NCBI GenBank assembly: GCA_014281115.1
Contig: JACONQ010000005.1
Location: 434,001-498,000 of the forward strand
Direction of reading: 5' to 3'
DNA length: 64,000 bases
Source of the DNA: Laburnicola sp. R22_1
Lineage: Eukaryota > Ascomycota > Dothideomycetes > Pleosporales > Didymosphaeriaceae
Position numbers and translations under genes: made by a program. Shown here in pieces: positions 1-12,401 of this stretch (position 1 is its first letter; each line of letters starts with the position of its first letter). The notes below the pieces were generated by a model that was not told where the DNA came from, searched no databases, and saw only the letters and a list, made by a program, of their open reading frames with translations.

Positions 1-495
1 ACTACTACTATCTTGTAAATTTAGCTCTTTATCTATTATATTTAGTATCGCAACACTATTCTAGTGCCCTAAGTACACTACTTCTACCTAGGGCAATATA
101 GCTATAGTAGAGTTCTAAAAGTATATAAAAGATTAGCTAGGTAAAGTTAAGGATAATTTCTAGAAATTTAGTAATTTTATATAGTAAGTAGGGTTATTAA
201 AAAGGTCTCTTAATCTTAGCATTTTTAATAACACCTAGACCTAGCTATTTAGGCCCTATTAGCTAGCCTTATAACTCTAGATCTTTGAGTGCAAAGTACT
301 CCTCTAGTACCTAGATAAGAAAGAATTAGGTTAGGCCTTTATACTATAATAATAAGGCAACGCAGAGACCTTGCTAGAGAAGCTTAAGGATAAGGACTAG
401 CAGAGTTATAGTATAGGACGGCTGCCAGACAAAGAGTAATAGTTTCTTAGGGACTGCAGGAGTACAAAAGCGCAGCGATAGCACGAGAACTAGTA
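1..495 (-). repeat. Interior fragment of element R (long form), truncated by window edge
   Basis: This stretch reads as an inverted copy of about 15,035-15,595, the interior of the long R element. Matching blocks follow in order, for example actactactatctt at the window start and aaaagcgcag near 460. The outer end lies outside the window. Copia-like sequence takes over at about 496. No coding potential is visible. The two copies differ mostly by C/T and G/A changes, as expected for RIP. Confidence 0.7.
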
Positions 496-745
496 TTCTT
501 TATAAGCTCTTCTAATAAAAAAGAGGTTATAAAAAAGCTTCTACTATTTTTAAAATTAAACTTCTTTATAATCTTATTAATATACGTATTATAAATAAGT
601 ATAATTATTCTATTCCTATAATCTTAAATTACTTAGACACCTAGAAACTATTTAACTAGTCTATAGTTCTTAATCTTATATTTTATTTTAACCTAACTAT
701 ATAGCTTCTATACCTAGGCTAGTAAATAGGTTCGAGGTATCCAGC

Positions 746-903
746 TTAGGTATAGGATTAGGTTGGGGTCGCATAGACCCTGGGTATTAGTTAGGTTAAG
801 GTTGTATAGACCCTAGGTATAGGTTAGGTTAGGTTGTACAGACCCTAGGTATAGGTTAGGTTAGGTTGCACAGACTTCTAGGTATAGATTAGATTAGGGT
901 ACC
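746..903. repeat. Subterminal tandem repeat, about 32-bp unit with TTAGGT runs
   Basis: Four to five imperfect copies of a unit built on taggttaggttaggtt followed by a gtacagaccc-like segment lie just inside the left end of the 715-8296 element. Similar cctaaccct-type sequence lies inside its right end. hAT and other TIR transposons often carry subterminal repeats that bind transposase; that role is inferred. The TTAGGT runs resemble telomere repeats but are not TTAGGG. Confidence 0.8.
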
Positions 904-3900
904 TATTAGGGTTGCGTAACTTACGTTATATAAAATTAATAGTAATAAGATTAGTAACTTTAGTTACTTTCTAAAGGTATATAAGAAAAGAAATCTAAGT
1001 AAAAATAAAATTAATACTATTTTGCTATTAACACGTATATTTATTATATCTTATTATTACCAATACTATAGTAGCGCTAAGGTCTTAACCACTTTTATAG
1101 TAGCTGCCCCTAGTAAAAGAAAGTTAGTAGCTTGCTATCTAAAACCTTAGAACCTTTTATAGTTTTAATAGTCTTTTTATTAGCTAGTAGCTTATATAAA
1201 TTATCCCCCTTATCTAACAGCGCTATGTCTCCTAGATTATCCTCCCCTATATTAGAATCTAATAACTTTATAGATTGCTTATTAGCTATTATAAACTTAA
1301 CTATTATAATCTTTTAAATTATTTAAGTAGTAAGATTGTGCCTTTAATTTCTAATTACATCTCTACTAGTATTAAAGACGCGCTTAACACTTATCTATAA
1401 AACTTATACTACTAGAATATCCTTTATAACCTATATACGTTAGGGGTAAAATATTTAATAAACTTTTTACTACGCTAGCACATTAAATCTATTACCCTTT
1501 TTAACTATAGGAGTACTTAGATATATTTCTCCTTCTATTTAAGTTAGGCCTAAGTTATAATTAATATCTAGCGTAGCTAAACTTTAGCTAGAGGTAAAGA
1601 GGCTACTAGACTATAAACTAGATAGCAAAAAAGGCTTTTAAAACTATTCACTACTTTGTAACTATCTTTGGTTAGTATTTAAGACTAGAGTAGGATTCCT
1701 AGCTATTAGACTATTATAGTAATTAAGGTACTCTAGAAACTATTAGTAATATATATACTTGTCCTAGATCTCCTATATCTAATCCTATATAACTATTAGT
1801 ATATAACTATAATAAATAGCTATAATTATAATACCTTATACGCTATAAGCTTTTGCGAAGGATCTAATATTATTACATAGTTAAATAAGAAACCCTTTTC
1901 TCTATCTATTTTTAAGTAATACTTGTGCAACTTCTCTTATTCTATTTTAGCTGCAGCCTATATAGCTTCTAGCTATTTAATATTATTTAACTCTTTAATA
2001 AGCTTATTATTTATCTTATCTAGAAAATTAAAAAGCCAGTTATATATAAGCTAGATATATAGGACCTAGGGTTTCTAGTTTTTGCTTAAGAAGTTTATAG
2101 CCTTCTTAAACTTTTAGAGCATAGAGGTAATTAACTTAAGATGCAACTATTTTAGGGCTAATAGTTAAAGTTTCTTAAGGTCTTTAAAGTCTGCCTTTGT
2201 AGTGTTACTATAAGTAGAAGTATTTAATCTTCTAGTTATCTTAATTACAATCTCTTTCTCTAGCTATATATTAATATTTGCCTAAAGCTTTAGTACGCGC
2301 TGGTATCTATTATGCGTAGAGTTCTATTTTATTTCGATATCTTAGATTATAAATAATTACTTCTTTAGTAGTGTGTATTACTCTATATTATTAGAAATTA
2401 CTTAAATTGCTATAGTAACTAGTTAATTATAATACAAATAGTATAAAGCTACGCGCTAATTAGTTTGTAATAACTTTATATAATAACTTTTATAATAACT
2501 TTTTATAATAACTTTCTATAATAATAGCTAATATACCTTGCAAAGAGAATTTAGGATAAATATCTACACCTAGATTTTATTTACATATTGCTATTATAGC
2601 GTCTCTCTAGAGTTAAGATTAATAGGCGCTAATAACTTAAAGTAATAAATAATATCTTGAACTATAAATTTAATAGTATAAGCAAGATATAGGGTTGTAT
2701 TCTCTTTTTAGTTCTAGGTAATATTCTCCTCTAATAGTTTATACTAGACGCTCTAAGCTAGGGTGCTATTATTACTAGTATTATTATATATAATTACTAG
2801 AAGCTTCTACGCAGTTTCTATATTCTTAAGGACTTATAGTACCTCTAATACTATTAATACTCTAGTATAGCTGCTATATATTAGTACAAAGTTAAGCAGC
2901 TTCTCCTTAAGCTACTAAGCGTTATTATTATAGTAACTATTAATAGCTAGAAAGCTAAGGTAATTAGCTACAGACTACGCATTAAGCAAGATAGAGAGTT
3001 TAGTTGCCCTACTAATATTACTAAGGATAGCTGCCTTAGCAGTAGTAAATTTGTTTAGGAATATCTAGCAAAACCTATATTAGCTAGTTATCGCAGTATT
3101 AGGCCTAGGAAAATGGAGAAAGTGTTAAAAGAATAGTTGCTTTACTATTTAGAAGAACTAGTTATTATTAATTACTACTTATATAAGTTTAGTTTTAAAC
3201 GCCTATAAACAGTATATAGAATATAAAATAGCTGTTTGCTTTTTCTTATACTAAGGAGTAAAAGTCCTTTTATAAATAGGCTTATTCTACTATATATATC
3301 CTTAGAACCTTGTATAGTTAATAGAATACTTAGTACTAATTAGCTAGATACTAGTAGAGTTAATGCTTAGATATTATAGTGTATAGCTATGGTTAAGATA
3401 GAATATATATAGATAACTAGAGGGGTACTTTGCGCCCTTCTAGAATATAGTTTAAATAATACCTATATAAAAGTAAGAGTTCTAGTATAAGTTATAGGTT
3501 TATTTATCTTTAGCCTATTAAGTATTAGAGTACTATACGTCCTATATAGCAAATATCTTTTTCCCTATCTCTAACTCTTAAAAGTTTAAAGAGGAATATT
3601 AGATAAGACAAATTGTTCTACTTCCTAATCTATTAGCCTATAGGACTAGAATTCTATACCTAAGGAGAGTATCTAGTGGTAGGGCAACTAGTTTATTAAT
3701 ATAAGACTATATATTAATTCCTAGGGTAGGTATAGCACTTAATATAGTACTTAAGGACATTAGTATAATAAAAAGATATAATACCTAGTTAAAGAGTTAT
3801 TTAAGAAAATAGTTGTTTAAAAAGAGGATAGGATAAACTAAATTCTATAATATTAACTATAGTAGTATTTAACTAATATTAAGGTTAACTAAAAATAGCA

Positions 3901-4107
3901 TATAGTGTATAGTGTACTAATAATAAGTTAGTTTTAAATCTAGACTAGTATATAGCCCTTTGTTATAGAGTTAGTTTTAGACAGTAATTAACTTATTACT
4001 ATACTACTATAGGTAGTATCCTTAGCAACTAGTATATAATTATTAGCTATAATAATTAGCTATAGCAAAACTACAACTCTAGCTTATCTTATCCTATACT
4101 CTAATTA
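904..4107. other. AT-rich interior of the 715-8296 element, no gene recognised
   Basis: This is degraded sequence with dense stops in all frames. A short open stretch at 1132-1317 is surrounded by stops and shows no domain. On the minus strand around 2700-2950 some stretches could be remains of a transposase, but I cannot support a family from them. Confidence 0.5.
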
Positions 4108-4230
4108 TTGTCTAAAACTTTCTTAGCACCTAAGCCCCTTTTATTATCTAAAACTCCATTATTGTCTAAACCCCCCTTAGCGCCTAAGCCCCTCTTATTA
4201 TCTAAACCCTTCTTAGTACCTAAGCCTCTA
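4108..4230. repeat. Imperfect tandem repeat, about 36-bp unit
   Basis: Alternating blocks of attatctaaa and cttagcacctaagcccc repeat about three times. On the minus strand this would encode a short repetitive Gly/Leu/Arg-rich peptide broken by stops. It lies inside the 715-8296 element and may be the remnant of a repetitive coding segment. Function unknown. Confidence 0.6.
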
Positions 4231-5642
4231 AAGTCTAAGAAAACCTTAAAGTCTATATCCTTATTTATAATATAAGAGTTGTACCTATATAGTAACTCCT
4301 AGAAATAAGCCTTAAGCTCCTTCTTATTATCCTTAATTTCCTCTTTACACTCTTTATTATTATTCCCCTTAATATACGCCTTATTGCTATTACGTATACT
4401 ATTCTTACTATAGTTAATAAGGTTAGTAGAAAGACTAGACTTGCAGTAACTAATAATTATTAGTAAAAGTGTGTAATAAATAAGTATAATAAACTTATAA
4501 CTATTCTTTATTAGTAACTATTACTAGCTTCTTAGTAATTAGACCTGTATTGCCTACGCTATTGTAGAAGTCCTCTTACTCTTTCTTATTAGCCTTACTC
4601 TTAAAGCTATTAGCCTTAAGCTTTTTTAGACCTGCCTTATATATATCGCGTAAGAGCTTTCTATATATATTACTATAACTAAAGATTTATTTACCTGCGC
4701 AACTCTATATTTAAGAGGGCCTTTCCTCTTACTAGCGCTAATCCTACGCTTAGCTAAGGCTACTTAGTAGGCCCTTAAATTAACTTTATTCTTAATCTTA
4801 TTCTACTTCTTATATATAGCTATTAGTTTCGCCTCTAACTAGTTACCTACTCCTTATTAATTAACTAATATATAATAATAGAGTATAATAATATACTATA
4901 TCTTTAATTTTTAAAATAGAACTATATAAGCTCTTCTTTTTCCTACGCAAGCTATTAATACTTTTACACTTTAGAGAGTAGTTAGTAGTCCTTATTATTA
5001 TAAAGCTTCTTCTTAAGCTAATATTATATAGCTTAATTAGCTAATTTAGTAAAGTCTAGTACTTTTTCTTCTTTCCTATAAAGTGCATTATAAGACCTCT
5101 ATATAATAGTATAGGCGCTATTGCTAAGTGCACCTTTAAATAGCACTTTATAGTTAGTAGAATAACTTTTCTAAGAGCTACCTTATTTGCAATATAAAAG
5201 AATAGTGCTAACCTCTTTATTTCTAGATATAAAGCCCTATTTATATTAGTATGTAGTGTAATAAAAGGCTATAATTACTAAATATCTTAGTAAGACCCTT
5301 CTACTTATTACGCTTAAAATTTACTAGTATTTATAGGCTACTGCTTAGAAGGTCTTCTAGAATATTAGAAGACTCTTCCTTAATAGATGCTATAGTATAG
5401 GGTATAATAATAGTACATAATAACTACAGTTAATATTATAAAAATAATAAAAATATTATTATTATTATAAAAAGTAGCTATAGGGACCTATGCATATAAG
5501 TAAGGCACTAATAACACTAGCGTGTTTTCTTTACTTATCTTACTGCCTACTTAGCTACTTTACCTTACTACCCTCCTAGCTACTTTTTTAATACTCTATA
5601 ACGTACTTTGCACTTAAGTTAATTATTCTATTAAGTTAATTA
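4231..5642. other. AT-rich interior of the large TIR element, no gene recognised
   Basis: RIP-degraded sequence between the tandem repeat and the Fot1-like insertion. It contains short AT microsatellite-like runs (for example around 5440-5475). No ORF, domain or RNA gene could be supported. Confidence 0.5.
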
Positions 5643-7429
5643 CTTTGCCAAGACCCTACTAAAATATACTATTAGTAATAGTATAACGCAATGCCTTCAC
5701 CACACAACAAACTACTAGCGTTAAAAAAAGCGCGTATATAGCTTATAATCTAGGCTATTAAACAAGACGTAACACTCTTTTAGTAATGCGTTATAGCCCT
5801 CTATAACGTCTTTTAAAGTATACTTAGCAACTAACGCGCTAGAAAAATATTTAGACGCAACTGCGCACCTAATAAAATAAGACTTACTATAAGAGAGGAG
5901 TATGTAATTATGCAGCATATACTTAACCTAGACGCGCGAGGATTTCTGCCCTAGCTTAATACTATAAAAGATATGGCTAATTCTTTACTAACTGTACGCC
6001 ACTATAAGCTAGTTAGCTAGATATAGCCTTATAACTTTGTTATGCGCTAGCTAAAGCTTTAAGTTAAGTTTAATTAAAAGTATAACTATAAGAGAGTCCT
6101 TTAGAAGGATCCTAAGGTAATATAAGACTAGTTCTAGCTTATAGAAAATATAAAGGCTAAGTATAGTATCCTAGATAAGGACACCTATAATTTTAACAAG
6201 TCTAGCTTTATAATAGGCATAATATTAACTAGAGTAGTAGTTATAGGCTCTAAGCGTTAAGGATAGCTAAAGCAGATGTAGCAGGGTAATAGGAAGTAGA
6301 CAATAGTTATTTAAGGCATTAACGCGATAGGGTGGTAGATCCCACCCTTTATTATCTTTAGGAGCAAGCACTACCTCTTTGCCTAGTATAAGAAGAAGGA
6401 TCTACCTTATAATTAGGTTATTGCAGTCTCTAAGAACAGCTAAACAATAAATAAGCTTAGTCTATAATAGCTAAAGCAGTTTAATAAGTATACAAAGAGG
6501 CGTACTACTAGTAGAGCACGTTTACTTATTATTAATAGCTATAAAAGTTATAACTTGCTTAAATTCTAGAATTACTATAAAAAGAGTAATATTATTACTC
6601 TCTATATACCTCTATATTTGTTGCACCTCTTATAGCCACTTAATATAGGTTGTTTTGCGCCGTTAAAAAAGGCGTATAGGCGCTAAGCCAAGAATCTAAT
6701 GCGCAACCACATTATGCATATTACTAAAATTAAGTTCCTACCTTACTTTATTACTGCTTTTAAGGCTTTAATTACTAAAAGCAATATTAATAAAGGCTTT
6801 TAAGGTACTAGCCTAGTGCCCTATAACCTAGAAGTTATAATATTGCAGCTTAACGTCTGTCTATATACGTCTCCACTTTGTACTATTCGTAATAGTATAT
6901 AGAAGTCGCAAACTTCGCAAAATAGTATAGAACTTAGGTCGCAATTAACGCTAGTTAAGTAGAGGATTTAAAGGCATATAGATAGTTCCCTAACTTATAT
7001 AGTTAAGGCGGTGGAAAAGCTTATTAAAGGCGCTAAGCTAATAAGGCATTCTTTAGTGTTAATAACTAAACGCAACGCTAAACTTTAAGCTACTAATAAG
7101 GCCGCTACGCAATATAAATTGTATAAAAGAAAGCAAGTATAGTGTAAAGGAGTCCTTATAGCTAAAAAGGGCTAGCGGCTAGCTACTCTAAAGAAGTTTG
7201 GGGCGCGCAGTAATAGGCAAAAGGCAAAGAAGAGGGTGCGCGCTAATAGAGGCAAATCTGCTTAATAGCGCTGTGGACGCTGCGGCAAGTCCAGACATAA
7301 TAAAACAACTTATAGGCAGCCTATAGAAGTAGATTCTAAATAGATTAGCCTATTTAGACTATTAAAAATAGTTTGTGTTAACTCTATACTATCGTGAATA
7401 GTACAGAACTTAGTGGGGTCTTGGCAAAG
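5643..7429 (+). mobile_element. Fot1/pogo-type DNA transposon A
   Basis: The element begins ctttgccaagaccctactaa and its end, reverse-complemented, begins ctttgccaagaccccacta, giving inverted ends of about 20 bp. It is flanked by TA on both sides (5641-5642 and 7430-7431), the Tc1/mariner-pogo target duplication. Length is 1787 bp, typical for Fot1-like elements. It carries a broken plus-strand transposase. It is nested in the 715-8296 transposon and is therefore younger than that insertion. Confidence 0.9.
5730..7340 (+). pseudogene. Fot1/pogo transposase, RIP-inactivated
   Basis: The plus-strand translation keeps the family order: an N-terminal helix-turn-helix region (ALIIQAIKQD-like), a CENP-B-type region (ILNLDARGF, about 5915-5945), the DDE core (DKDTYNFN near 6180; INSYKSYN near 6535 where the family has a catalytic Asp-Gly-His motif; ITLYIP and LNIGCFAPLKKAY), and a C-terminal CGRCGKSRHN zinc-knuckle-like stretch near 7270. 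Many stops occur, mostly TAG/TAA at sites explained by CAG or TGG changes. It cannot be functional. Confidence 0.85.
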
Positions 7430-8289
7430 TAATTAATTTAATGGAATAATTAACTCGAGTGCAAGGAACATTAGCCTTAACCACTATACAACCTTAATTT
7501 CTAAAATAATAGCACGCACTAGGCTAGCTAGATACTCTAAACTAGTTACTAGCAGATCTTAAGTAAAAAAAAAAAAGCTACTAGCTACTAAAGCTATGTA
7601 AAAGGCGCCTTGCAAAATACTACCTACTACACTAAAAAGAAAGCACTACTAGAAGCTAGGTAGTATATTATTATTATAGCCATTTATTATATATATATTC
7701 TAATAATATATAGCTATTACGCTTAGGAAAATTAAAAAGTACTAAAAAGTACTAAGCCCCTTATTAGGAAAATACTATTCTGCTACCTTATTAAGGAAAT
7801 AGTGTAAGATAATTATAAGAAAGATCTATGCTTCTAGTCTACTGCGCTAGCTGCTCTTTAAAAGGTAATAGAGGCTTTTCTAGTTAGAATATTTAAAGGT
7901 ATTTCTTTATACTACTCTACTTCTACTATAAAATAAATACTAACACTTCTAGATACTAATATTAACACTATTTATATAAAATAGGTTACTATATAGGCTA
8001 AGATTATGTAGCTAGTAGATAGGTACTATAAGAAGTATATAGATACTAGGTAAATAGTAAGGGGCTTAGTTTAATTTAGAATAGCTAGGCGCTTAGTTAG
8101 GTTTAATATATATATTTAATACTAGAGCTGTACTTTTACTATAATAAGTAAATATAATAATTACTACTATAATAATAAGGATATTTTTATAGTAATTTAC
8201 TATAAACATTGTATATAGCTAATAAAAAATATAATTAGTTAGATCTAATATAACCTACCCTAACTCTAACCAAACCTATACCTATTTGT

Positions 8290-8560
8290 TAGCCTATCTA
8301 TACCTTTACTTTGTAAGCTTTGTTAAAGATTAGAAATATATTATTAATATAGAAGAGTACTAAGGTTTTGTAATCTTTGCTTATAAATAAATAAGGCTCT
8401 TTTATTACTATAGTAAGTTCTATAAATCTTAGTAATCCTAAAAACTTCTTATACTAGAGTAGTAGCGAGTGTCTTAATTTATATAGAGTTTAATTAAAGG
8501 ACACGCACTTACTATATTGCTTAAATCTATTTAGAAGCTTATAGATAACTAGGTTTTTAG
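8290..8560 (-). pseudogene. Copia A reverse transcriptase remnant
   Basis: Reading the minus strand gives a KLL-RFKQYSK-LWYKKFLGLL stretch, then EPYLFI and FYINNIFLI. In Copia polyproteins this is the end of the RT domain, from the LYGLKQ/LWY region to the YVDD catalytic loop. Both catalytic Asp codons read Asn (AAT). The frame is broken by stops, so no protein can be made. RNase H should lie at lower coordinates, but the sequence is broken there by the 715-8296 insertion. Confidence 0.75.
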
Positions 8561-10064
8561 CTATAATGTAAGCGTTTAAGAACGTTTCTACTATATTATA
8601 TTAAATAATCTCTAGATTTTTTTTACTGCAATTACTATTATAGTTCTAAACAACTATACTATAAGTATTGCTATATAGGTTAACTATAGCAAGTCCTTAT
8701 TCTAGAGATTACCTCTTATAATAATTTAAGCCTTACACTTTAGAAAGTACCTATTCTAATTAAACTTATTGGTCTAAACCTACTTTAATAGGAGTAGTTA
8801 TCTAGTAGCTTATACTTAATAAATTACTATCTAGGTTCCTTTCTTCTTAAGTGTACTAATCTTAATATAAGAGGCTTACTTAAAGAGTTTTCTAAGTAGA
8901 TATTTAGTAAGATGTTTTTATAAAATAGGTAGCTTTAGTAGCTTATCTCTATATAAATAAGTACAGGTTAATATTAGTAGTATTCTTTAAGCATTGCTAT
9001 AGCAACTACAGAATTTATTATAGTATACTTTTAGTACTTATCTTAGACTCTCTATAATTCTAGAATATATATAAATAAAAAGTTGTTTTAGAGATTTTCT
9101 TTTATATAACTAGAAATTAGTGTATATATACCCAACCTACCCTCTAGCTAATTAGTAGTATTGTTATACTAATTATAATCTCTTTATTATTAAAAAGGCA
9201 GATAGTTCTAAACGCACATGCTTATATTATTACTTTAGAGTTTCTTCCTTAATTTTATAGGTGCTTAATTTTGCCTTTACCTTTAGCTTACTAGTAAGTT
9301 ATCTGCTTTCTCTAGCGCGATTAAGCTCCTAAAGGTAAATTAAGAGGCAGCTATAGAGCTCTTCGTCTTTATACTTTAAAGAGAATACTCTTTAAAATCT
9401 AATAGGCTAGCTTGCCTAAATTAGTGTACACTCTAGTAGCTATTAGTCTCTCTATAATTTCTTAACTTATTATACCCTAAATTGCCTAGCTCTAGTGTTT
9501 ATTTAGGGGTTATACGCTTTATAAGCTTACTTTAAACTATATAAATTCTTAGCTACTTACTAGCTAAGCTTACTACCTATATATTAGTTCTGTTAGCTAC
9601 TTAATTACTAGCCTAGCTAGCTAAGCTCTTAGATTACTAGATAGGAATACTATTTTCTACTTACTTAGTACTCACTTATTTATTTAGTATAGTAAGAAGA
9701 TTAAAGATATTTACTAACTCTTTTTTTAAATTATTAATTTCCCCTTATATAGAACTTTAATAATCTTTACTACTTCTTTATAGGATATACCTTAATTAGC
9801 TTTACACTTATAGAATAATATTTTATTAAATATAATATTACATGTAGTAATTACCTAATTAAGAACTAAAATTTATATTTTATAAAGATTTAATACTCTA
9901 TAACTAACTAGGTATCTAATATAGCCCCTAGAATTTACTTTAAATCCTTGCTTATTCTACCCTACTACGCAATCTCTTTTTAAAGGATATACTTAATAGC
10001 TATAGGCATAAACTTTGCTCTAATTAGGATAAAGATTAGCTATCTATACTTATACTTAAGTAGG

Positions 10065-10981
10065 TGTGAAAAGTGGATAAATAGATAAGAAGGTGATCGA
10101 GTTGGTATTGTTAAACTGGTTGATTTATTTTAATAAACTGGCTACCTAGCAATCTATATACAAAATAATTTAGACTAACGAACACTTAGTTTTGTATAGT
10201 TTAATTATGCCTTTAACTTTTATGCGTGCTAGTGTTTTAAACTAATGTTTGAACTAGTGTTTTATATGCAATAGTGTTTTATATGCGAGCTATTGTTTTA
10301 TATGCAGACTAGTGTTTTATATGCAAGCTATTATATGCAAACTAGTGTTTTATATGCAAACTAGTGTTTTATATGCAAACTAGTGTTTTATATGCGAGCT
10401 ATTGCAAACTTTGTTTTACTATTGCTTAGTTGTGACGTTAACAATAAACGCCTTATTTTAGCATAATTTATTACTCCTTAGTTTATTATACGCTAATGTA
10501 TTTTATATTATAAAACAAGTCTTTTATATGTTATATTTTGTTTTTAGTAATAAGTAATTTAATACATATAATATTGCCTTGTTTAGTATATTCTTTTTAG
10601 CAATTGCTCAAAATTGTTAAAGCGCTTAATTGCGACAAGTTTGTCAAAAGTTATTGATTTAGAAAAATTAATTACGAGCTTATTTATATTACGATAGCGT
10701 ATTTTATAATATTTATTAGGTTAGTTTTATATTATATTTTGGTTTTAGTTTTAAGTAAATTAATACATATAATATTGGATTTCTTACAATTATCTTTTAG
10801 TAAACTTTTTGTGCGTTACTTAAAGTTGACTTTGGCTTTAATTGCAACTTATTGTCGGAACGACTATTTTAGTTTATTTTTAGGTAGCTTATAGTTATTT
10901 ATCTATTTATCTTTTATTATAACAGCGAAATTCTAACATGTTATTTTATTATTTATTTTGCTTACTAATATAGTTTTAACA
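10065..10981 (-). mobile_element. Solo LTR 1 (917 bp) of an LTR retrotransposon
   Basis: The sequence begins tgtgaaaagtgg and ends ttttaaca, so it has TG...CA ends. It is flanked by the exact 5-bp duplication gtagg (10060-10064 and 10982-10986). Copia B at about 42,391 shows the uninterrupted target. It is the inverted counterpart of solo LTRs at 17851-18789 and 19460-20376. No internal domain of this family is present in the window, so only LTR-LTR recombination products remain. It contains a short minisatellite. Confidence 0.93.
10243..10400 (-). repeat. Minisatellite inside solo LTR 1 (about 19-bp unit)
   Basis: A unit close to actagtgttttatatgcaa is repeated about seven times, with some copies carrying gagctatt. 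The same array, with different copy number and order, occurs in the other two solo LTRs (about 18,430-18,625 and 20,040-20,215). Confidence 0.85.
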
Positions 10982-12401
10982 GTAGGCTTATATTAATAAA
11001 AGTACTGTCTAAATTAATTTTTAAGTACTTCATATAGTGCTTAAAAGGTATATAGAGATAATAGGCTCATACTATAGAGGTATGTAGCTGCAATTAGGAT
11101 CTTAGGCTATATTTTAGGTAGTAGATTTGCGCATTCCCTTATTTTTATAGCCTTATTAATAATTTCTTACCCTACTTATTCTACTACTCTATTTAGTTTG
11201 TGCGTATATACTAGGGTGTAGCTAATTTTAATTTTTTATTTGTTTGTCTAGTTTTTATAGGCTAATTATTCCCTCTAGAAAAGAATAGTAGTATTATTAT
11301 TCTAATAGATTATAATATTCTTAAGCGTGTACTTCTTTTTAACCTATTAATTAAGCTTAGTTATTACGTATATAATTTCTAGTAGAGATTTTAATATAAG
11401 GTTATTATTATAAATCTTTCTACTAAATTCTTTCTTAATAATTAAGCTCTATAGCTCTCTAAGCTATTCTACTAGGAAATTAAATAGATTATATAAAATA
11501 TAGTAGAATAGTTTTAGAGATTATTCTTTTAAGTATCTTAAGATTACTTTTATTGTATGCGTTATAGAATAATACTAATAGTTCTTTCTCTAAGTGCTAA
11601 GAATATGCATATTTTAAGAGTTTTAAACTAGAGCTTAAAGTGCTTACTAGCCTAAGTAACTTAATTAAAGGTGCTAGAGTTCCTTAGTACTTACTTATAG
11701 AAGATTATGTATAATTATTTAACTACTATAGCTAAAGATTAGTAGAAAAAAGGCTTATATTTAATAAAGGTAAGATTATAAACACTACTTAGTTTTGCTA
11801 AGATAATATTCTAAGTAAGAGTTCCTATGCGCAATAATCTATCTAAACCTAGGTACTAGATTCTTACCTTTCCTAGGCAAGCTTTAAAGATAATATTAAT
11901 ATAAAATCTTTTTATAATCTTAATATTCTTAAGTAAAAAATTCTTTATATGCGCACTGCACTTGCTAGTAAGCACACTTTTTATAAGTTAATTTTCTATT
12001 TTTAAAATTAGGAGGGCCTAAGTCCTAGCTTTAACACTTTAGGTTAAGCTTACTTTTTTAAATAAGCTAGTTGTTAGAAGTAAACAATTAGTAATAACAT
12101 AAACTATTACTCCTTTATTAAAAAATTGTGCTTTGTGTAAGTAGGTAATTACTAGAATATATTATTAAGTACACCCTTAAGCGCTCCTATAGCTATTTAT
12201 TAAAAACTAAAAAATTAATTAGAGTGTAAGCTAGTAACCCTAGATAGGTAGAAGTAGTTAAGCTCATTATAGGTGTAGTTTTCTATTCTTCTATTTTAAT
12301 TCTACTATAAAGCTTCTTTTATTATAAAGATACTAAATAATTATTAATGCCTTTGCGTTTTTTCTTAGTAAAGGTAATTAGTAGTACTCTTTTAGGGTAT
12401 T

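Larger units (their letters stand above)
715..8296. mobile_element. Large TIR DNA transposon (hAT-like by TSD and ends), inserted in Copia A
   Basis: The left end begins taggctagtaaatagg and the right end, read as reverse complement, begins taggctaacaaatagg, so there is a terminal inverted repeat of about 16 bp. The 8 bp tctatacc occurs on both sides (707-714 and 8297-8304), and Copia B at about 40,645 has the uninterrupted target. An 8-bp duplication with TAGG-type ends fits the hAT superfamily. I could not recognise a hAT transposase, so the class is inferred. The interior is heavily RIP-mutated and carries a nested Fot1-like element (5643-7429) and subterminal tandem repeats. Confidence 0.75.

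Noticed and set aside
746..903. Telomere or interstitial telomere repeat
   Set aside because: The unit is TTAGGT-like within a 32-bp repeat, not TTAGGG, and lies inside a transposon end.
5721..5918. Minus-strand 65-residue open frame
   Set aside because: It is antisense to the N-terminal part of the Fot1-like transposase.
10243..10400. CRISPR-like array
   Set aside because: The repeats are 19-20 bp, nearly without spacers, lie inside an LTR, and the genome is fungal.
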